Below, piece after piece: positions 33,722 through 42,951 of a DNA stretch of 64,000 bases. The DNA comes from Niallia sp052318935 (GTDB lineage: Bacteria > Bacillota > Bacilli > Bacillales > Cytobacillaceae): assembly GCA_052318935.1 (NCBI GenBank), contig JBQRKO010000004.1; one strand, written 5' to 3'. Each line of letters starts with the position of its first letter. Position 1 is the first letter of the stretch. Position numbers and translations under genes: made by a program. A model generated the notes under the pieces. The model ran no database searches and was not told where the DNA came from. It worked only from the letters and a program-made list of their open reading frames with translations.

Positions 33722-34700
33722 ATGAAGAGAAGGAAGAGAATTATGATAATTATTTTATCAATTTTTGTAATATGTAGTGGAGATTTCCTTATTTTTAGGG
33801 ATGATAACAAGCTTGGTCACTTTACATCTAAAAAAGGCAAGGAAGACTTTCAAATTGCCTACGATGAATCAATGGCACTTCTTCCAAAGCCTAATGATAC
33901 CAAAGATATTAAAACTAAATATGGCACAGTTCGTGCTTATTACTTTACTAAAGAAGAAAACAAACATAAGGAACCAATACTCTTACTTACCTGGACGTGG
34001 TGCATCTACTCCAATGTGGGTACCAAATTTAGAAGGACTAAGAGAGGAAAGACCTGTCTATACGATAGATTTACTTGGTGAACCTGGAATGAGTGTACAA
34101 ACAAAGATGATTGAAAACCAAAAGCAACAAGCAGAATGGTTAAATGAAGTGATTGAAGGATTAGGTTTAGAAAAAGTACACATCGTAGGTGTCTCAGTTG
34201 GTGGTTGGACAACAATGAATTTAGCCAGATATAATCCTGAGCATATTGCTTCGGCTAGTTTATTGGACCCTGTCTTTGTTTTTGCGCAAATGCCCGTAAA
34301 GATGATTCTAGCATCTATTCCAGCATCGGTCCCTATTGTACCTAAGTTTATAAGAGAAAAAATGTTAAGTTATGTCTCTGGAGAAGCAGAAGCAAATGAC
34401 GATGAGCCTATTTCTAAATTAATCGAGTCGGGTATGAGTAATTATAAACTTAAAACACCAGCTCCTGATTTATTTACTAAAGAGGAACTAAAAAATATCA
34501 ATGTTCCAGTACTTGCATTAATTGCTGAAAAAAGTACAATGCACGATGCAGCAAAAGCAGTTGAAACTGGGGAAAAATATGTTAAAGATATCGATATCGT
34601 TAACTGGAAAAATGCATCTCACGCGATCAACGGTGAATTCTCTAACGAAGTTAATGCTAGAATCTTGGATTTTGTAGAAAAACATTCTAAGGACAACTAA
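33722..34700 (+). pseudogene. Membrane-anchored alpha/beta hydrolase, frameshifted
   Basis: It starts MKRRKRIMIIILSIFVICSG (an N-terminal membrane anchor or signal) and reads to EEENKHKEPILLL near 33985, where one extra base shifts the frame. The other frame continues PGRGASTPMWVPNLEGL, acid strand TIDLLGEPGMS, nucleophile GVSVGG, and His in NASHAINGEF, ending at 34700. AGAGGAGGAAT precedes the ATG. Apart from the single-base change it is full length (~325 residues). A sequencing error or a recent mutation are both possible. Confidence 0.8.
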
Positions 34701-35047
34701 GTTGAAAGTAGCAAATAATTGTAATAACTACCTAGAAATATTAAATAAGAAAATAGATGGTTCTTCTAGTAGGAAGAGTCTTTTTTATCCAACAACAACT
34801 GCATTGCGTTGTTAAGTACAATAAAGTCGTTTTAAAAAAAGAGATAATATTCAATAATAATCCTCATTTACTTCATAAGAAATGGGGGTCACTTTATTCT
34901 CCACATTAATCATTTTAATTAGCTCAAAAATATGGTGAACTTTCTTGGTTCATTTTTAAGTTAAAATATAACTCATTGTGAATATGATGAAAAAGAAAGA
35001 ACAAATTAATAAGGAAAGTATTTATATTTGGCAGGAGTGTAAATGAA
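34701..35047. terminator. Intergenic region with terminator after the hydrolase
   Basis: At 34761-34786 a short stem TCTTC/GGAAGA is followed by TCTTTTTT, a weak Rho-independent terminator. The remaining sequence is AT-rich and contains no supported gene. The promoter for the small genes at 35048 should lie near 34960-35020. Confidence 0.45.
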
Positions 35048-35293
35048 ATGAAAGAAAACAAAAGCGGAAAAAATAAAAGAGAAATAAAAAAAGAGGATCA
35101 AATGAAATATTCAGGACAGGATGAATTCAGTCTTCAAAATATTTCATACGCACCAGGTGAAAATAGCTATTTAAATGAAAATGAAAGCAACAATCCAGAT
35201 ATAAAAAAACAAAGAAATCATGAGTTTTCTGAGGAGCTTTCAGATGGAGGAGAAAGGAACGAAATGATAGATAAACAATCGAATAACCATTGA
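35048..35293 (+). CDS. Small hydrophilic protein, unrecognised
   Basis: An 81-residue, highly charged protein with a basic N terminus (KENKSGKNKREIKKE) and an acidic, Asn- and Glu-rich rest (YLNENESNNPDIKKQ). It is likely disordered, with no cysteine or membrane segment. GGCAGGAGTG precedes the ATG at good spacing. Together with the next small gene it may form a sporulation-type or stress-type pair, but nothing in the sequence shows a function. Confidence 0.5.
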   Translation: MKENKSGKNKREIKKEDQMKYSGQDEFSLQNISYAPGENSYLNENESNNPDIKKQRNHEFSEELSDGGERNEMIDKQSNNH

Positions 35294-35329
35294 GCTGGAT
35301 TATAATGTTTGACTGTGGAGGTTAATTCA

Positions 35330-35584
35330 ATGAAACAAAAGCCATTAACCTATATTGAAAAGGTTGAAAATTTATATATATTAATGGAGACTAGGCAGAT
35401 GCTCCAAAGTAAATTACAGGAACTACAACAGAACAATCAATCATACCAATTAATAGAGGAAGACTTAAGAAAAATAGACAAGGAAATATTGTCATATACC
35501 GATGGGCAGCATATTCAAGATCCAGAACAAATGATCACCAGTTCAATATTCAATCCCGCTGCATATTTCAATCAGTCAAACTAA
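35330..35584 (+). CDS. Small coiled-coil-like protein, unrecognised
   Basis: About 84 residues from the ATG at 35330, chosen because GGAGG lies 8 nt upstream (a GTG 21 nt earlier gives a longer form). Heptad-like stretches (VENLYILMETRQMLQSKLQE, LIEEDLRKIDKEILSY) predict a helical hairpin, followed by a polar tail FNPAAYFNQSN. It follows the 35048 gene with a 36-bp gap, probably co-transcribed. The family is not recognised. Confidence 0.5.
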   Translation: MKQKPLTYIEKVENLYILMETRQMLQSKLQELQQNNQSYQLIEEDLRKIDKEILSYTDGQHIQDPEQMITSSIFNPAAYFNQSN

Positions 35585-35647
35585 ATGTTCAAAAGTCTTA
35601 TATCCGCTTTTTAAGGTGAATAACATCAAAAGAGGATTTAGAACTGA

Positions 35648-35728
35648 TAAAAAGTTGAGCCGTTTTAAAAAAAGTTTGATCAAAAATCCTGTATGAAATG
35701 CAGAGTTTTTCTTGCAAACGGGCCAGAT
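35648..35728 (+). mobile_element. Decayed Tn7-like right-end remnant
   Basis: AAAAAGTTGAGCCG and AAAAAAAGTTTGATCAAAAA are two sites about 20 bp apart, followed by a damaged hairpin CCTGTAT...ATGCAG with a T-run and GCAAACGGGCCAGATTG. The same blocks follow the right ends at 30517 and 32304. No left end is visible nearby. Confidence 0.6.
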
Positions 35729-35752
35729 TGTTTAAGGAACATTTTTAGTTTT

Positions 35753-35778
35753 AAGGTGTCACAAAAAGGTGACACCTT
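35753..35778. terminator. Terminator of the RBBP9-like gene
   Basis: A perfect stem AAGGTGTCAC / GTGACACCTT with a short A-rich loop lies 6 bp beyond the stop codon of the leftward gene at 35785. Confidence 0.75.
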
Positions 35779-35784
35779 CATTAT

Positions 35785-36351
35785 TTATACAGTTTTCATC
35801 ATATTTTTTAAAATATCATAAACCAATGGGAAAGTATTGAAACCATCATCTTCTAAAAAATGACCGCCCTTTTCAACAGGATAAAATGATGCATCCAATT
35901 GTTTTGATAAATTTTGACTTAATTGAAAAGGAACAATACCGTCATCTTTTGCAGCAATAACAGCACGTGAATTAGCTGCAGAAATTATTTTTTTATCATC
36001 CACTTTTTTAACTGTAAAAGGATCTATAGAAGGTAAGAATGATAATGGTTCAGAAAAGCCAGAAACAAGAATAAAGCCTCCAAAGCTAGGTAGCGGATTT
36101 AATTGATCTAGATAGTTCAATAGTGTGATAGACCCTAAGCTATGTGTTACAAAATAAGTGTTGTTATCTAAATTTTTTATTTTATTAGCTAATGTTTCCA
36201 ACCATTCTTCTTTCTTGGGGTCAGACGAATTTGGCATGTGAAGAACCAAAACTTGATAATCATCTGCTATTAATTTTTCTTTTAACCATGGGAACCAATG
36301 ATTGGCTGGTGAAGCTCCGTATCCATGGATAATATATACTTGTTTTCCCAT
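35785..36351 (-). CDS. RBBP9/YdeN-family serine hydrolase
   Basis: A compact 188-residue alpha/beta hydrolase: HGYGASPANHWFPWLKEKL at the N terminus, nucleophile in VTHSLGS (Ser ~71), acid in AAKDDGIVP and catalytic His in EKGGHFLEDDGF. It matches the YdeN/RBBP9 family of small esterase-like proteins, whose natural substrates are mostly unknown. A good terminator follows. It stands alone between small-protein genes and a GyrI-like gene. Confidence 0.9.
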   Translation of the reverse strand: MGKQVYIIHGYGASPANHWFPWLKEKLIADDYQVLVLHMPNSSDPKKEEWLETLANKIKNLDNNTYFVTHSLGSITLLNYLDQLNPLPSFGGFILVSGFSEPLSFLPSIDPFTVKKVDDKKIISAANSRAVIAAKDDGIVPFQLSQNLSKQLDASFYPVEKGGHFLEDDGFNTFPLVYDILKNMMKTV

Positions 36352-36485
36352 TGCTACTCTCCCTTTCTTTTTATCGATACAAAAACAGTATATTACTTAT
36401 CCAAACCTATATGGAAGTAGATTGCTCTTGCTTTGAGGCTCAATCAAAGGTTAATAAGTTGGAAAATAATTCAAATAATAAAAAA

Positions 36486-36935
36486 TTATTTTATGGGCAC
36501 GCAGATTTCGCAATAATGATTGGAAACCATCTCTTTAATGTATCTTTCAAAAATTGGCCGGCTGTCAATCTGATAACCACAGTTTGACAGCGTATAAAAA
36601 ATTTCGCTCCACGCTTTTTGAATGTCTTCCGCTGTGTGTTTGACTTTGAAAATGGCATATTTTCCGCCGGAAATTTCGCTTTCGCCAACGAAATCGTCAA
36701 TTTGATAATCGTTTGAAATGACGATGCCGGCATCATAGCGGCAGTTATTAGGCAGAGTTGTTTCAGGGTTGTCATGTGAAATTCCAAGGATTATTGATGT
36801 TTTGGAGAGTAGATTTTTTGCCGCAGCCCATTTCTTCAACTTTTGCATTAGTTGAACGTTGGCAGGACCGTATGGACCAACTTGTTGCACGTATGCGATA
36901 CGATATTTTGGAAGAACTTCAATCTTAATATTCAT
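36486..36935 (-). CDS. GyrI-like effector-binding domain protein
   Basis: A 149-residue stand-alone GyrI-like/AraC effector-binding domain: IEVLPKYRIAYVQQVGPYGP at the start, DAGIVISNDYQIDD, then SGGKYAIFKVKHTAEDIQKA with YCEICVPIK at the end. Such proteins bind small drugs or inhibit gyrase. The neighbouring divergent MarR gene suggests a drug-response pair. A C-terminal paralogue fragment lies at 7054-7343, fused to a resolvase start. AAAGGAAAAAG precedes the ATG. Confidence 0.88.
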   Translation of the reverse strand: MNIKIEVLPKYRIAYVQQVGPYGPANVQLMQKLKKWAAAKNLLSKTSIILGISHDNPETTLPNNCRYDAGIVISNDYQIDDFVGESEISGGKYAIFKVKHTAEDIQKAWSEIFYTLSNCGYQIDSRPIFERYIKEMVSNHYCEICVPIK

Positions 36936-37020
36936 TTTTCTTTTTCCTTTCTGTATTAATCTTTACTACATTCCGAATGCTATCATGATATAAAAATATA
37001 ATCATTTGTTTTTTTAAAAT

Positions 37021-37086
37021 AAATAGTTGCAATAGCATCCTATATGGATTATTCTATAAATAGTTGCAATAACATCTTATTTGGAG
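37021..37086 (+). promoter_or_regulatory. Tandem direct repeat, putative MarR operator
   Basis: The block AAATAGTTGCAATAGCATCC ... TATATGG occurs twice, about 40 bp apart (near 37021 and 37061), with a few substitutions. Each contains TTGCAATAGCAT, an imperfect palindrome. It lies between divergent GyrI-like and MarR genes, so it is probably the shared operator. Confidence 0.6.
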
Positions 37087-37095
37087 TTGATGTTT

Positions 37096-37574
37096 TTATG
37101 GAAAACGATATGAATAGGCCCTCTATGGGCACTGGGGCGCCGCCTGGGAAATATATTTCAGCTATATACCGTCATCTGCAAATCCTTATAACAGCTCAGC
37201 TTCAGCCGTTCCGAATTGGAAGTGGGCAGTATATCTTTTTGTTGACGATTGCGAAAAAAGAAGGGATTTCGCAAAAAGCGTTAAGCGAGGAGCTTTTGAT
37301 TGACAAGACAACGACGACGAAGGCGATCAAAAAACTGGAAGCAGAAGGGTATGTGCGAAGGGAAACAAATCCTGCTGATAACCGCTATCATCTACTTTAT
37401 TTGACGGAATTAGGCAGAGAAGTTTTGCCGAAAGTAGCGGCAGTATTGCACGATATCAGTCGAAAAAGCCGGGTTGGTATAGATGACGAGGAATATGAGC
37501 TTATGCTTACCCTGCTAAAAAAGATGCTGTACAACATGAACGAACAGGTTCGCCAAAGAGAGAAGAAGCTGTGA
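37096..37574 (+). CDS. MarR-family transcriptional regulator
   Basis: About 159 residues with a winged helix region typical of MarR: GISQKALSEELLIDKTTTTK, AIKKLEAEGYVRRETNPADN, RYHLLYLTELG. I place the start at the ATG at 37096 rather than at the in-frame upstream ATG because the latter falls within the operator-like repeats. Base composition is more GC-rich than the DNA to its left. It is divergent from the GyrI-like gene and followed by a haloalkane-dehalogenase-like hydrolase. Confidence 0.88.
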
Positions 37575-37708
37575 TTCAGCACCATCAACAGAATCAATAG
37601 GTGGGAAATTTGCTGTTATGTCTGTTGGATTACTATTTTCAGTTTGATAGAGGTAAGTGCACCAAAATCTAGCTGAAAAACGGAAATATTTATCAATAAT
37701 AAAGGAGA

Positions 37709-38611
37709 GTGAAAAACTTGGAGGAGGAAATGAAAAGACCATTTGAAGTGGATTTATCGGAGTATCCATTTAAGGACCATTGGCTTCCTTATCGTGACGG
37801 ATATATTCACTACATTGATGAAGGGCAAGGGCCGACGGTTCTTCTCCTTCACGGGAATCCCACGTGGTCGTACCTCTATCGAAATGTCATTAAGGAGCTT
37901 CATAGCGACTATCGTCTTATTGCTTTGGATTACCCTGGATTTGGTATGTCAAAAGCGCCTTCTCACTATGGTTTTACGCCACAAGAGCAATCGGATGTGG
38001 TCGCAGATTTAATCCATCGCTTGGAACTAAAGGATTTTGTTTTAGTGGTCCAGGATTGGGGCGGACCCATCGGAGTAAATTACGCAGTTCGGCATCGAGA
38101 AAACTTACGCGGCATTGTCATTATGAACACCTGGGCATGGCCAGCGACTCTTCTTCCAATGAAGCTCTTTTCTTTGGCAATGGGGGGATGGCCTCTCGGA
38201 TACTGGCTTCAGACACAGCGCAATTTCTTCGCCAAAAACATTGTTCCACACGGAATTTACCATTCTGAAAAAGTCACGAAAAGCTTGAGAAAGGCCTATA
38301 TCGACCCGTTTCCAACACCAAAATCAAGAATACCGACATGGATTTTCCCTAGACAGATTCTGAAGGCGCGATCGTGGCTCGCGGAAATTGAATCGAAACT
38401 GCTAGTGCTATCTGATTTACCCGCGCAAATACTTTGGGGAACGAAAGATAGCGCAGGCTTTCCGTATGAAGAAATGGAAAAATGGCAGAGCTACCTTAAA
38501 TTGAATGAAACAGAGCCCTTAAGTGATGCCTCCCACTATGTTCAAGAGGATCGGCCGGATCGAGTTGCAGCAGCCATTCGAAGAATTTTTGAAAGAACCT
38601 CTCAGAAATAA
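37709..38611 (+). CDS. Haloalkane dehalogenase-like alpha/beta hydrolase
   Basis: About 300 residues: HGNPTWSYLYRNVI (halide/oxyanion Asn), then the nucleophile elbow VVQDWGGPIG with Asp instead of Ser followed by Trp, the hallmark of haloalkane dehalogenases, GTKDSAGFP, and His in SDASHYVQEDRPD. Dehalogenases hydrolyse C-halogen bonds; related proteins with Asp act on epoxides. The longest form starts at GTG 37709, but GGAGGAGG right before the ATG at 37730 makes that start attractive. The gene is GC-richer than its surroundings. Confidence 0.88.
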   Translation: MKNLEEEMKRPFEVDLSEYPFKDHWLPYRDGYIHYIDEGQGPTVLLLHGNPTWSYLYRNVIKELHSDYRLIALDYPGFGMSKAPSHYGFTPQEQSDVVADLIHRLELKDFVLVVQDWGGPIGVNYAVRHRENLRGIVIMNTWAWPATLLPMKLFSLAMGGWPLGYWLQTQRNFFAKNIVPHGIYHSEKVTKSLRKAYIDPFPTPKSRIPTWIFPRQILKARSWLAEIESKLLVLSDLPAQILWGTKDSAGFPYEEMEKWQSYLKLNETEPLSDASHYVQEDRPDRVAAAIRRIFERTSQK

Positions 38612-38698
38612 AGGAAGTTATGCTTAAAAAAGAGTGTTTTTCTGTAAGATCAACGTGTATTTATTATAACCATATAAGTAAATTAGGAGGAGTTATTG

Positions 38699-39205
38699 AT
38701 GAAAACAATTCTTTGGGCAACATTGACTGGAAATGGCAACTATGCACAGTCAAGCGCTGAGCACCCGCCTAAAAAAGAAGCACTAGCCGACTTTGCTGCA
38801 CATGCAAAAGCTGCAGGCAACTTTATAGTAGGACGTAAAACATTTGAGGGATTTCAGGCAAGTGGCAGTGGCAATTTTACCGATATTGATATAGTTGTAG
38901 TTTCTAAGAGTGTTAAAAAAATTCCTGGCATTAAGATTGTAGGATCGCCTCAAGAAGCCCTAAATTACTTGCAGGAAAAAGGCTATAAAACAGTACTCCT
39001 TTCAGGCGGTGCCGATCTGCATAATGCATTTTTAGAGCAAGCACTTGTTGACGAGATTATATTCAATGTTGTACCTGTATTGGAGGGTAAGGGGCTCAAC
39101 CTTTTGCTTGACACATCCAACTACCAATACAAGGATGTCCAGTTGTTAGATTGCAAGCCCCTTGGCAGTGGTGTCGTTCAGTTGCACTACGCGGTAGGTA
39201 AATAA
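38699..39205 (+). CDS. DHFR-fold reductase, RibD C-terminal family
   Basis: A 168-residue protein with the RibD_C/DHFR-like fold: KTILWATLTGNGNYAQSS, NFIVGRKTFEGFQ, DIVVVSKSVKKIPGI, KTVLLSGGADLHNAFLEQ and DEIIFNVVPVLEGKGLNLL. It resembles 'dihydrofolate reductase family' proteins (YyaP/YwjB type) rather than true FolA. AGGAGGAG places the start at the ATG 38699, one codon after the TTG of the longest frame. It could reduce a pterin or riboflavin-like substrate with NADPH. Monocistronic. Confidence 0.85.
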   Translation: MKTILWATLTGNGNYAQSSAEHPPKKEALADFAAHAKAAGNFIVGRKTFEGFQASGSGNFTDIDIVVVSKSVKKIPGIKIVGSPQEALNYLQEKGYKTVLLSGGADLHNAFLEQALVDEIIFNVVPVLEGKGLNLLLDTSNYQYKDVQLLDCKPLGSGVVQLHYAVGK

Positions 39206-39334
39206 TATAGCCATTCATTATTTAAAAGAATTAAAGTTATTAATTTTAGTAAAACAGAATTAACGGTAAAAAACGTTTAGCTATAAATAATGATCATTTC
39301 ATTTTTGCGTATATATATTTGTTTTACTATGTTT

Positions 39335-40303
39335 TTACTTTAATTGTTTATATGGATGGCTATCAAGCTTTACGAATGGTTTTTGGACAATTTTTCTTTG
39401 ATAGAAATTGTTCATGATAAGCGAACTAATAATAATAAGTGTTCCTAATAGTTCTAATCCTGTTATTTGATAGCCTTGAAAAACAGAAATGACAATAGTA
39501 GTGATTGGAACAAGATTAATAAAAAGTACTCCGTTTGCAGGTGTTAGTGCTTTATTGCCGGCATTCCAGCAAAAAACAGCTAAAACTCCAGCAAATACAA
39601 TCATATATCCTAATTCTAAAGTAATGCTTTTAATGATAGAAAGCTCTGGCACTGTTAAGGATCCGATTATATACAAAAAAGCTACAATAATATTTATTGA
39701 AAATGTACCCAAAATACAACTTAACGCTGTATAACGTAAAGGAGACCAATCATTAAACTTTCTCGCTCCCATTGTGTACACAACCCAACAAGTAACCCCT
39801 ATTAACATACAGAAAATGGGTAATAAGCTACTACCTTTTGAAGAGAATGCTTTAAAGTCTCCTTTTGTAATGACTAGCAGAGTACCAAATAATGAAAATA
39901 AGACAACCCCGATGACAAAGAAAGGCGGTCGTTTTTTCTCCATAATCCAGATAACAAATATACTAATGATTGGCATCAATCCTAAAATAATAGACGCTAA
40001 TAAAGCGCCAGAACTGCCTGCTAATTGTTGACCTGAAAACATTAAGAAATTAAAACCAACAAAGCCGATCGTACCATAAATCCATAAAGTTTTAAGTTTC
40101 CCATCAAAATTTAATGTTTGTTTTCCTTCAATAAGGACAAGGAGCAGCACAAAAATGATGGAAGCTAATGTATATCGCATAGCAGTAAAAGAAAATGGAT
40201 CAATTTGTTCGAGTGCATTTCGCATAATAGGAAACTGTCCTCCCCAAGAAAGAACAGTAATGAAACACAGTATAGTTCCTGTAATAATCTGTCTTTTATC
40301 CAA
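39335..40303 (-). CDS. EamA/DMT-family transporter
   Basis: About 320 residues with ten membrane helices in two EamA repeats: LSWGGQFPIMRNALEQIDPF, TAMRYTLASIIFVLLLVLIE, then FAGVLAVFCWNAGNKALTPA and the final GTLIIISSLIMNN. I set the start at the TTG 40303, since TAGGAGAG lies ~9 nt before it; upstream codons in the longest frame overlap that binding site. It is likely a metabolite or amino-acid exporter. The substrate is not predictable. Confidence 0.87.
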   Translation of the reverse strand: MDKRQIITGTILCFITVLSWGGQFPIMRNALEQIDPFSFTAMRYTLASIIFVLLLVLIEGKQTLNFDGKLKTLWIYGTIGFVGFNFLMFSGQQLAGSSGALLASIILGLMPIISIFVIWIMEKKRPPFFVIGVVLFSLFGTLLVITKGDFKAFSSKGSSLLPIFCMLIGVTCWVVYTMGARKFNDWSPLRYTALSCILGTFSINIIVAFLYIIGSLTVPELSIIKSITLELGYMIVFAGVLAVFCWNAGNKALTPANGVLFINLVPITTIVISVFQGYQITGLELLGTLIIISSLIMNNFYQRKIVQKPFVKLDSHPYKQLK

Positions 40304-40610
40304 AATCAATTCTCTCCTAACAAATACAATGATTAAGAAAGCCACAGCTGCAAAATTTTTGACTGTGGCTTTTCAAGGCTGATATACACGGGTTTAGCTG
40401 AAATACTTCTCAATGTGTATAGGCTCTATTAAAGCTTTTGATTCATTATCTAAAAATTGATTTGAATGAGTTGCTTGTGTATTTCAATAGACTTTTCCTC
40501 TTTAGCATAACAAATACATTTTAATTGGCTAATATCTTGATACTAAGAATAGCTTATATTTAAGATGCTAGAATTAGAGATGGCACTATGTTTAAAAAGA
40601 ACTTAGAAAA
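40304..40610. other. Intergenic region with hairpin
   Basis: An inverted repeat AAGCCACAG / CTGTGGCTT at 40338-40374 lies between two leftward genes and may end the MDR transcript or attenuate the transporter. No gene is supported in these 307 bp. Confidence 0.45.
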
Positions 40611-41630
40611 CTAGAATTTTTCTAATACAATCTTGCCAATCATGTTCCCTGTTTCTACCATCTCATGTGCTTTTCTTAAGTTATCTGTATTAATAGGGGA
40701 TAAAACCTCTTTTAAAGTGGTACGAACTTTACCTTCATCAATTAATTTGCCAACCTTTTCTAAAAGTTCATGCTGCTTAATCATATCGGAAGTATGATAC
40801 ATGGAACGAGTAAACATAAATTCCCACACAAATGTAGCGCTTTTACTTTTTAAAACATTGAGATCAAGAGGTTCACTATTTTCTACTATAGAGCAAATTT
40901 TTCCTTGTGGAACAATGATTTCCCCCATGCTATTCCAATGTTGATCAGTATTATTAAGGCAGAAAATATAATCTACATCATTAAAATTAATTAATTGTAA
41001 TTGTGGAAGGAATGGTTGGTGGTGATTTACTACATAATCTGCTCCAAGCTCTTCTACCCATTTTATGCTTTCTTCCCTAGAAGCAGTTGCAATAACAGTT
41101 AGACCTGCTAATTTGGCTAATTGAATAGCGATCGATCCGACTCCACCTGCTCCCCCAATAATAAGAATGGTTTTCTTTTTATTTTCTTCTATATTACTAA
41201 AATCAATTTCTAGGCGATCAAATAGTCCTTCCCATGCTGTGATAGCAGTTAGTGGCAGTGCAGCTGCCTCGGCATCATTTAATGATTGAGGTTTTTTACC
41301 GACAATTTTTTCGTTTACTAAATGGTATTCGCTATATGTACCAGGTCTTGTAATACTCCCTGCATAATAAACTTCATCTCCAACTTTAAATAAAGTGCAG
41401 TCTGGTCCTACCGCTTCCACTACACCACAAGCATCCCATCCAAGAATTTTAGGTGTCTCTTCCTGTTTATCTTTTGGTGCACGAACCTTAACGTCAACAG
41501 GATTAATGGAAATAGCTTTAATTTTAACAAGTAAATCACTTTGGGTAGGTACTGGTTTCTCCAAATCTACATCAAGAAGGCTTTCCTTATGATTGATTGG
41601 TAAATATTTGTATAATCCTATCGCTTTCAT
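40611..41630 (-). CDS. Zinc-type MDR alcohol dehydrogenase family protein
   Basis: 339 residues from the ATG at 41630 (AGGAGGAAG upstream; the longer frame has no site). GroES-like part: KAISINPVDVKVRAPKD, LGWDACGVVEAVG, GDEVYYAGSITRPGTYSEY. Rossmann part: IIGGAGGVGSIAIQLAKLAG. Despite the subfamily name, no catalytic zinc cysteines are visible. It matches the zinc-independent ZADH/quinone-oxidoreductase branch often controlled by HxlR regulators sensing quinones or diamide. The divergent gene at 41780 is such a regulator. Confidence 0.9.
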   Translation of the reverse strand: MKAIGLYKYLPINHKESLLDVDLEKPVPTQSDLLVKIKAISINPVDVKVRAPKDKQEETPKILGWDACGVVEAVGPDCTLFKVGDEVYYAGSITRPGTYSEYHLVNEKIVGKKPQSLNDAEAAALPLTAITAWEGLFDRLEIDFSNIEENKKKTILIIGGAGGVGSIAIQLAKLAGLTVIATASREESIKWVEELGADYVVNHHQPFLPQLQLINFNDVDYIFCLNNTDQHWNSMGEIIVPQGKICSIVENSEPLDLNVLKSKSATFVWEFMFTRSMYHTSDMIKQHELLEKVGKLIDEGKVRTTLKEVLSPINTDNLRKAHEMVETGNMIGKIVLEKF

Positions 41631-41779
41631 TTTTATCTTCCTCCTAATAATTGAGTTACAGTTATTATTATAGAGAGGGATAAAAGAACTGGTAAGTAGG
41701 CACATTATTGTATTATGGTACCATTTATGTTATTTATATTTTAGGGAATAACAATCTTTATAGTGAGGTGTACTAAACG

Positions 41780-42133
41780 ATGAGAAACAGGAAAAGTGGA
41801 TATGGCTGTCCAGAAGGCTGCCCAGTAGAATCAACTCTAGATGTCATAGGCGGCAAATGGAAAGGGGTCATTTTGTTTTACCTTATCGAAGGCAAAAAGA
41901 GATTTAATGAGTTGAGAAATTTAATGCCGGGTGTTACACAAAGAATGTTGACACTTCAATTAAGGGAGCTAGAAAAAGACGGTGTTATTCAACGAAAAGT
42001 ATATCCCGAAGTTCCACCTAAAGTTGAATATTCACTAACCGAGTTTGGAAAAACTCTGGAGCCTATTATTTTGTTAATGAGAGATTGGGGGGAAAATTAT
42101 AAAAAATCAGTTAAAAAAATGGAAGCAAAATAA
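41780..42133 (+). CDS. HxlR-family regulator, possible thiol sensor
   Basis: 117 residues: GCPEGCPVESTLDVIGGKWK at the N terminus, wing-helix segment KKRFNELRNLMPGVTQRMLT, RELEKDGVIQRKVYPEVPPK, VEYSLTEFG. Two N-terminal cysteines within GCPEGCP correspond to the redox-active Cys position of YodB/HypR-type regulators that sense quinones. Divergent from the MDR reductase at 40611, its probable target. Confidence 0.9.
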   Translation: MRNRKSGYGCPEGCPVESTLDVIGGKWKGVILFYLIEGKKRFNELRNLMPGVTQRMLTLQLRELEKDGVIQRKVYPEVPPKVEYSLTEFGKTLEPIILLMRDWGENYKKSVKKMEAK

Positions 42134-42371
42134 TAAGAAACGTCGTTTAGTAACATCCTATTAAAAGATTAAGAGATAGTTATATTATGATCATATAGTT
42201 CTTTTTTATAATGATAGACAATGGTGTATGCACCCCATGTATTTTTAGCATTTTCATTTCAAATGGACATAGAGGATAAGCTGTTGTCTTGTAGGTACTC
42301 TCATACTTGTTTAACCTCTATGTCGAAATTTAAGCTATTGTATTGGTACATGATAACTATATAATTAGTGA

Positions 42372-42710
42372 TTAATCGTCCCATTCTTTTCCTAATTTTC
42401 GCATCTCTTCAAAAATTTTTTGCAATTCATTACCTTTTTTAGTTAATTTATATTCCACATGCATAGGTACAACAGGGTAAATAGTTTTCTTAATGATGTT
42501 CTTTTTTTCTAATCTTTTTAAACAACAAGTTAATGTCTTCGCACTTATACCATCAAGACATCTTAATAATTCATTGAATCTCTTGCATCCATTACTTAAA
42601 CATAAAATAACCTTATAATTCCATTTCCCTCCAATTACTTCTAATACACTGTTGATTGGGCACTTATTTTCTACACTTAGTAAATCAATGCTTTTTTTCT
42701 CATCGTCCAT
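42372..42710 (-). CDS. HxlR-family regulator
   Basis: 112 residues with ENKCPINSVLEVIGGKWNYK, CKRFNELLRCLDGISAKTLT, CCLKRLEKKNIIKKTIYPVV and MHVEYKLTKKGNEL. The conserved N-terminal Cys is present, plus several extra cysteines. GGAGGGAT precedes the ATG. It stands alone, but its DNA and promoter region were duplicated to 22320-22925, where the copy is dead. The gene it controls is not evident. Confidence 0.88.
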   Translation of the reverse strand: MDDEKKSIDLLSVENKCPINSVLEVIGGKWNYKVILCLSNGCKRFNELLRCLDGISAKTLTCCLKRLEKKNIIKKTIYPVVPMHVEYKLTKKGNELQKIFEEMRKLGKEWDD

Positions 42711-42951
42711 AAAATCCCTCCTATTAACAAAACAACAAAAAAATCCTAAAATTATATTCTTGAATTTATCTTGAAGAATTTTTCATAAAAAGAATTTATA
42801 TGCATTTGGAAAACTAAATAAAGTTACTAGTCTTTACATCTTTAAACAAAAAATGGGAGAGCTTTAATAGAGTATTCGTTTCTTATTAACGAATACTCTA
42901 TTAATTAGCATTCAATTACGGCAGCTTTTTAAAAACTACGTAATATAATTT

